Assembly: GCA_029202405.1 (NCBI GenBank)
Contig: CP119312.1
Span: 3,229,001-3,293,000, forward strand
DNA length: 64,000 nt
Reading direction: 5' to 3'
From: Candidatus Devosia phytovorans
Lineage (GTDB): Bacteria > Pseudomonadota > Alphaproteobacteria > Rhizobiales > Devosiaceae
A program made the translations under genes and the position numbers. Shown here in pieces: positions 62,247-64,000 of this stretch. The notes below the pieces were generated by a model. That model was not told the origin of the DNA. It did no database searches and saw only the letters and a list, made by a program, of their open reading frames with translations. The number at the start of each line of letters is the position of its first letter. Position 1 is the first letter of the stretch.

Positions 62247-63107
62247 ATGTATGAGCGACATTTCGGGCTGCAGGTCCGGCCCTTCTCCATCCTGCCGGAC
62301 CCGCATTTCCTCTATCTCGGCCGACATCACCAGATCGCCTATGCCATGCTGGAGTATGGCCTGGTCGGACAGGCCGGCTTTACCGTGATCACGGGCGCGA
62401 TCGGTTCGGGCAAGACGACGCTGGTGCACAAGCTGGTCCATTCCATTCCCGGCATGCCGGTGACGCTGGGATTGATCTCGACGACCTCCATCGCCTCGGG
62501 CACGCTGATGGAATGGATCATGATGGCTTTCCGTCAGCCGTTCGAAGGCCTGTCCTATCCGCGCCTGCATCGTGATTTCGGCGACTTCCTGCTGCGACAG
62601 GCAGAAAGCGGACGCCGCGTCGTGCTGGTGATCGACGAGGCGCAGAATCTCAAGGCGGAGCGACTTGAAGAGCTGCGCATGCTGAGCAATCTCAATGTCG
62701 ATCGCATGCTGCTGCAGCTGGTGCTGGTGGGGCAGCCCGAGCTGCGCCAGATGCTGCGCGAACCCAGCATGCGGCAGCTTGCCCAGCGCGTGTCATCTGA
62801 TTTTCACCTGCCGCCGCTGGCGCGGACGGATGCCGTGCCCTATTTCGAGCACCGCTTGCGGGTGGCTGGCGGGCGGCCCGGGATTTTCTCCCGACCGGCC
62901 ATCTACGAGATTTTCGACTATGCCAAGGGCACGCCGCGCTCGCTCAATATCGTGGCGGACAAGTGCCTTGTCTATGGCTTCAGCGATGGCGTAGCCAAGA
63001 TCGGTCGGCGCATTGTCGGACGGGTGATCGCCGACATCGAGCAATATGGCATCTATAATCCTTCGGACAATCCGGTGGATATGCCAGTGGCGGCGCTGCA
63101 GGCCTAG
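62247..63107 (+). CDS. ExeA-like AAA ATPase (XrtA/PEP-CTERM system-associated type)
   Basis: 286 residues. The opening MYERHFGLQVRPFSILPDPHFLYLG is typical of ExeA/GspA-type ATPases; Walker A TGAIGSGKTTL (about 50-59), Walker B VVLVIDEAQNL, sensor LVLVGQPELRQML, and arginine-rich LAQRVSSDFHLPPL follow, then a winged-helix region with GTPRSLNIVADKCLVYGF. Such ATPases often sit in exosortase-A EPS loci next to a CpsD-like gene; their role is not settled. It could give the ATPase activity that its degenerate neighbour lacks (speculation). Its stop codon overlaps the stop of the convergent GT2 gene. Confidence 0.9.
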   Translation: MYERHFGLQVRPFSILPDPHFLYLGRHHQIAYAMLEYGLVGQAGFTVITGAIGSGKTTLVHKLVHSIPGMPVTLGLISTTSIASGTLMEWIMMAFRQPFEGLSYPRLHRDFGDFLLRQAESGRRVVLVIDEAQNLKAERLEELRMLSNLNVDRMLLQLVLVGQPELRQMLREPSMRQLAQRVSSDFHLPPLARTDAVPYFEHRLRVAGGRPGIFSRPAIYEIFDYAKGTPRSLNIVADKCLVYGFSDGVAKIGRRIVGRVIADIEQYGIYNPSDNPVDMPVAALQA

Positions 63108-63925
63108 CGGCCGCGCACCCAGGTGCCGCCCGAGCGTGTGGGCAGCTTGGTCATCAGCGCCACCAGCGAATAGAGGCCAAAGCCGATCGGATCGGCGGCA
63201 GCGAGCCGCGGCAGGTTGGACTGCGACTTGCCCTCATTGGCAAGCAGGTGCGGGTAGAGACGATCGATCTCCTCGACGCCCCGATCCTGCCGGCGGCGGA
63301 CGCGGACGAGATTGGCGAAACCTTCGACCATGGGCCAGCTGAAACCGGCCGGGACATTGACGCGCTCGGACGGCGCAAAATGCAGACGCACGAAGGTGTC
63401 ATCGGAAATGATGGATGGAAATTGCCCCCAACGCTGGCGCCCTGCCCTGTTGACGGCAAAGACGCCACATCCCGGCGCACCATCGACCACGAAAGGCAGC
63501 CGGCTCCAGAAGCGGGCGTAAAGGCCCGTCGCCCAGGTGACCGCTGGCGCGATCCGCAGCGTTCCGGTGGCGTAGGTCGGCGATGGCCGATCAAGCGCCT
63601 GGGCCAGTTGAGCGAGTAGAGACGGCTCCACCACCACATCGGCGTCAATATAGACGAGCGCATCGCCCCTGCCCTCGGCCTCCCCCAGATTGATGGCGTT
63701 GAGCTTGTTGCCTTGGGCAATGTTGAGGACGGTCAATTCCACGCCCCTGTTGCTGGCGGCGCCGACAAAAGAGCGCGCTATGGTCACCGTATCGTCGCGG
63801 CAACCATTGGCGGCGACGATCAATTGCCAAGCTGTCGGTTGTTCGAATGTGCTGTCGAGGAGCGCCGCGATACAGCGGCCGAGGAGCGCTGACTCATTGC
63901 TGGCGGGCAGGATAACGGTGAGCAT
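63104..63925 (-). CDS. Family 2 glycosyltransferase
   Basis: 273 residues. LTVILPASNESALLGRCIAALL, VAANGCRDDTV, ALVYIDADVVVEPSLL (DAD as DxD) and FPSIISDDTFVRLHF (SDD acceptor motif) mark a GT-A family 2 enzyme. No C-terminal helices of the processive type; a single short hydrophobic stretch lies near the end. AAAGGA precedes ATG 63925. It converges on the export operon and is probably part of the same glycan locus, which likely continues beyond the right edge; 63926-64000 shows no further gene. Confidence 0.88.
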   Translation of the reverse strand: MLTVILPASNESALLGRCIAALLDSTFEQPTAWQLIVAANGCRDDTVTIARSFVGAASNRGVELTVLNIAQGNKLNAINLGEAEGRGDALVYIDADVVVEPSLLAQLAQALDRPSPTYATGTLRIAPAVTWATGLYARFWSRLPFVVDGAPGCGVFAVNRAGRQRWGQFPSIISDDTFVRLHFAPSERVNVPAGFSWPMVEGFANLVRVRRRQDRGVEEIDRLYPHLLANEGKSQSNLPRLAAADPIGFGLYSLVALMTKLPTRSGGTWVRGR

Positions 63926-64000
63926 GGAAATCCTTTCGGCGCCGAACCGGCTCGCCCACATTGGACTGGCTTGGGCAGGCTCGTCCAGTTCGCTTACAGC

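Overview
The window is high-GC, gene-dense DNA from an alphaproteobacterium. The rpmH-rnpA-yidC-engB block, the upstream TTGACT/TATAGA promoter and the protein families point to Hyphomicrobiales. A Devosia-like (Devosiaceae) genome is my best guess from memory of such proteins; no search was run. No rRNA, CRISPR array, insertion sequence, prophage or integrase is visible. The only tRNA found is tRNA-Arg(ACG). LAYOUT. 1-2731: a type I secretion operon read leftward (small Ser/Asp-rich protein, ABC transporter, HlyD-type protein cut by the window edge). 3037-9714: housekeeping and orphan genes: an alpha/beta hydrolase, a secreted PQQ-type sugar dehydrogenase fused to a PEBP domain, a PRC-barrel-like protein, tRNA-Arg, an orphan histidine kinase, and a disulfide-reductase-like flavoprotein without its cysteines. 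9812-13049: rpmH, rnpA, yidC, engB. 13254-19873: a chemoreceptor, DUF1801, a glutamine amidotransferase, exported MsrB, a fasciclin protein, a RskA/SigK-like anti-sigma/sigma pair, then argB. 19925-31627: TetR plus MFS exporter, ilvA, a secreted protein of unknown function, a HAD phosphatase, a VOC protein, an ABC exporter, an AcuI-type reductase, and an ArsR-CDF metal-efflux pair with a clear operator. 31624-38958: a catabolic locus under a GntR regulator (aldehyde dehydrogenase, periplasmic sugar-type ABC transporter, DadA-like oxidase on the minus strand; GntR and an SDR on the plus strand). 39797-63925: an exopolysaccharide/cell-surface glycan region that probably continues past the right edge. 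THE GLYCAN REGION has four parts. (a) A tight three-gene operon (HAD-UbiA fusion, GT-C glycosyltransferase, small four-helix transporter) that looks like a lipid-linked pentose pathway. (b) A GT61, a hexapeptide acyltransferase, then an AMP-forming ligase, a carrier protein, a fold-III PLP decarboxylase and a WecG-like transferase. This reads as a carrier-bound amino-acid activation and decarboxylation cassette of the kind found in exosortase-associated EPS loci. (c) A leftward single-module polyketide synthase of about 2126 residues (KS-AT-KR-DH-ACP-TE) behind two GT2 glycosyltransferases. (d) An export and chain-length module (OPX outer-membrane protein, Wzz/GumC-like protein, a CpsD-like ATPase that has lost its Walker A lysine, and an ExeA/XrtA-type AAA ATPase). 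Together these suggest a polysaccharide carrying a polyketide or fatty-acyl group, an amine-bearing acyl group and possibly a pentose. No polymerase, flippase, initiating transferase or exosortase is seen inside the window.
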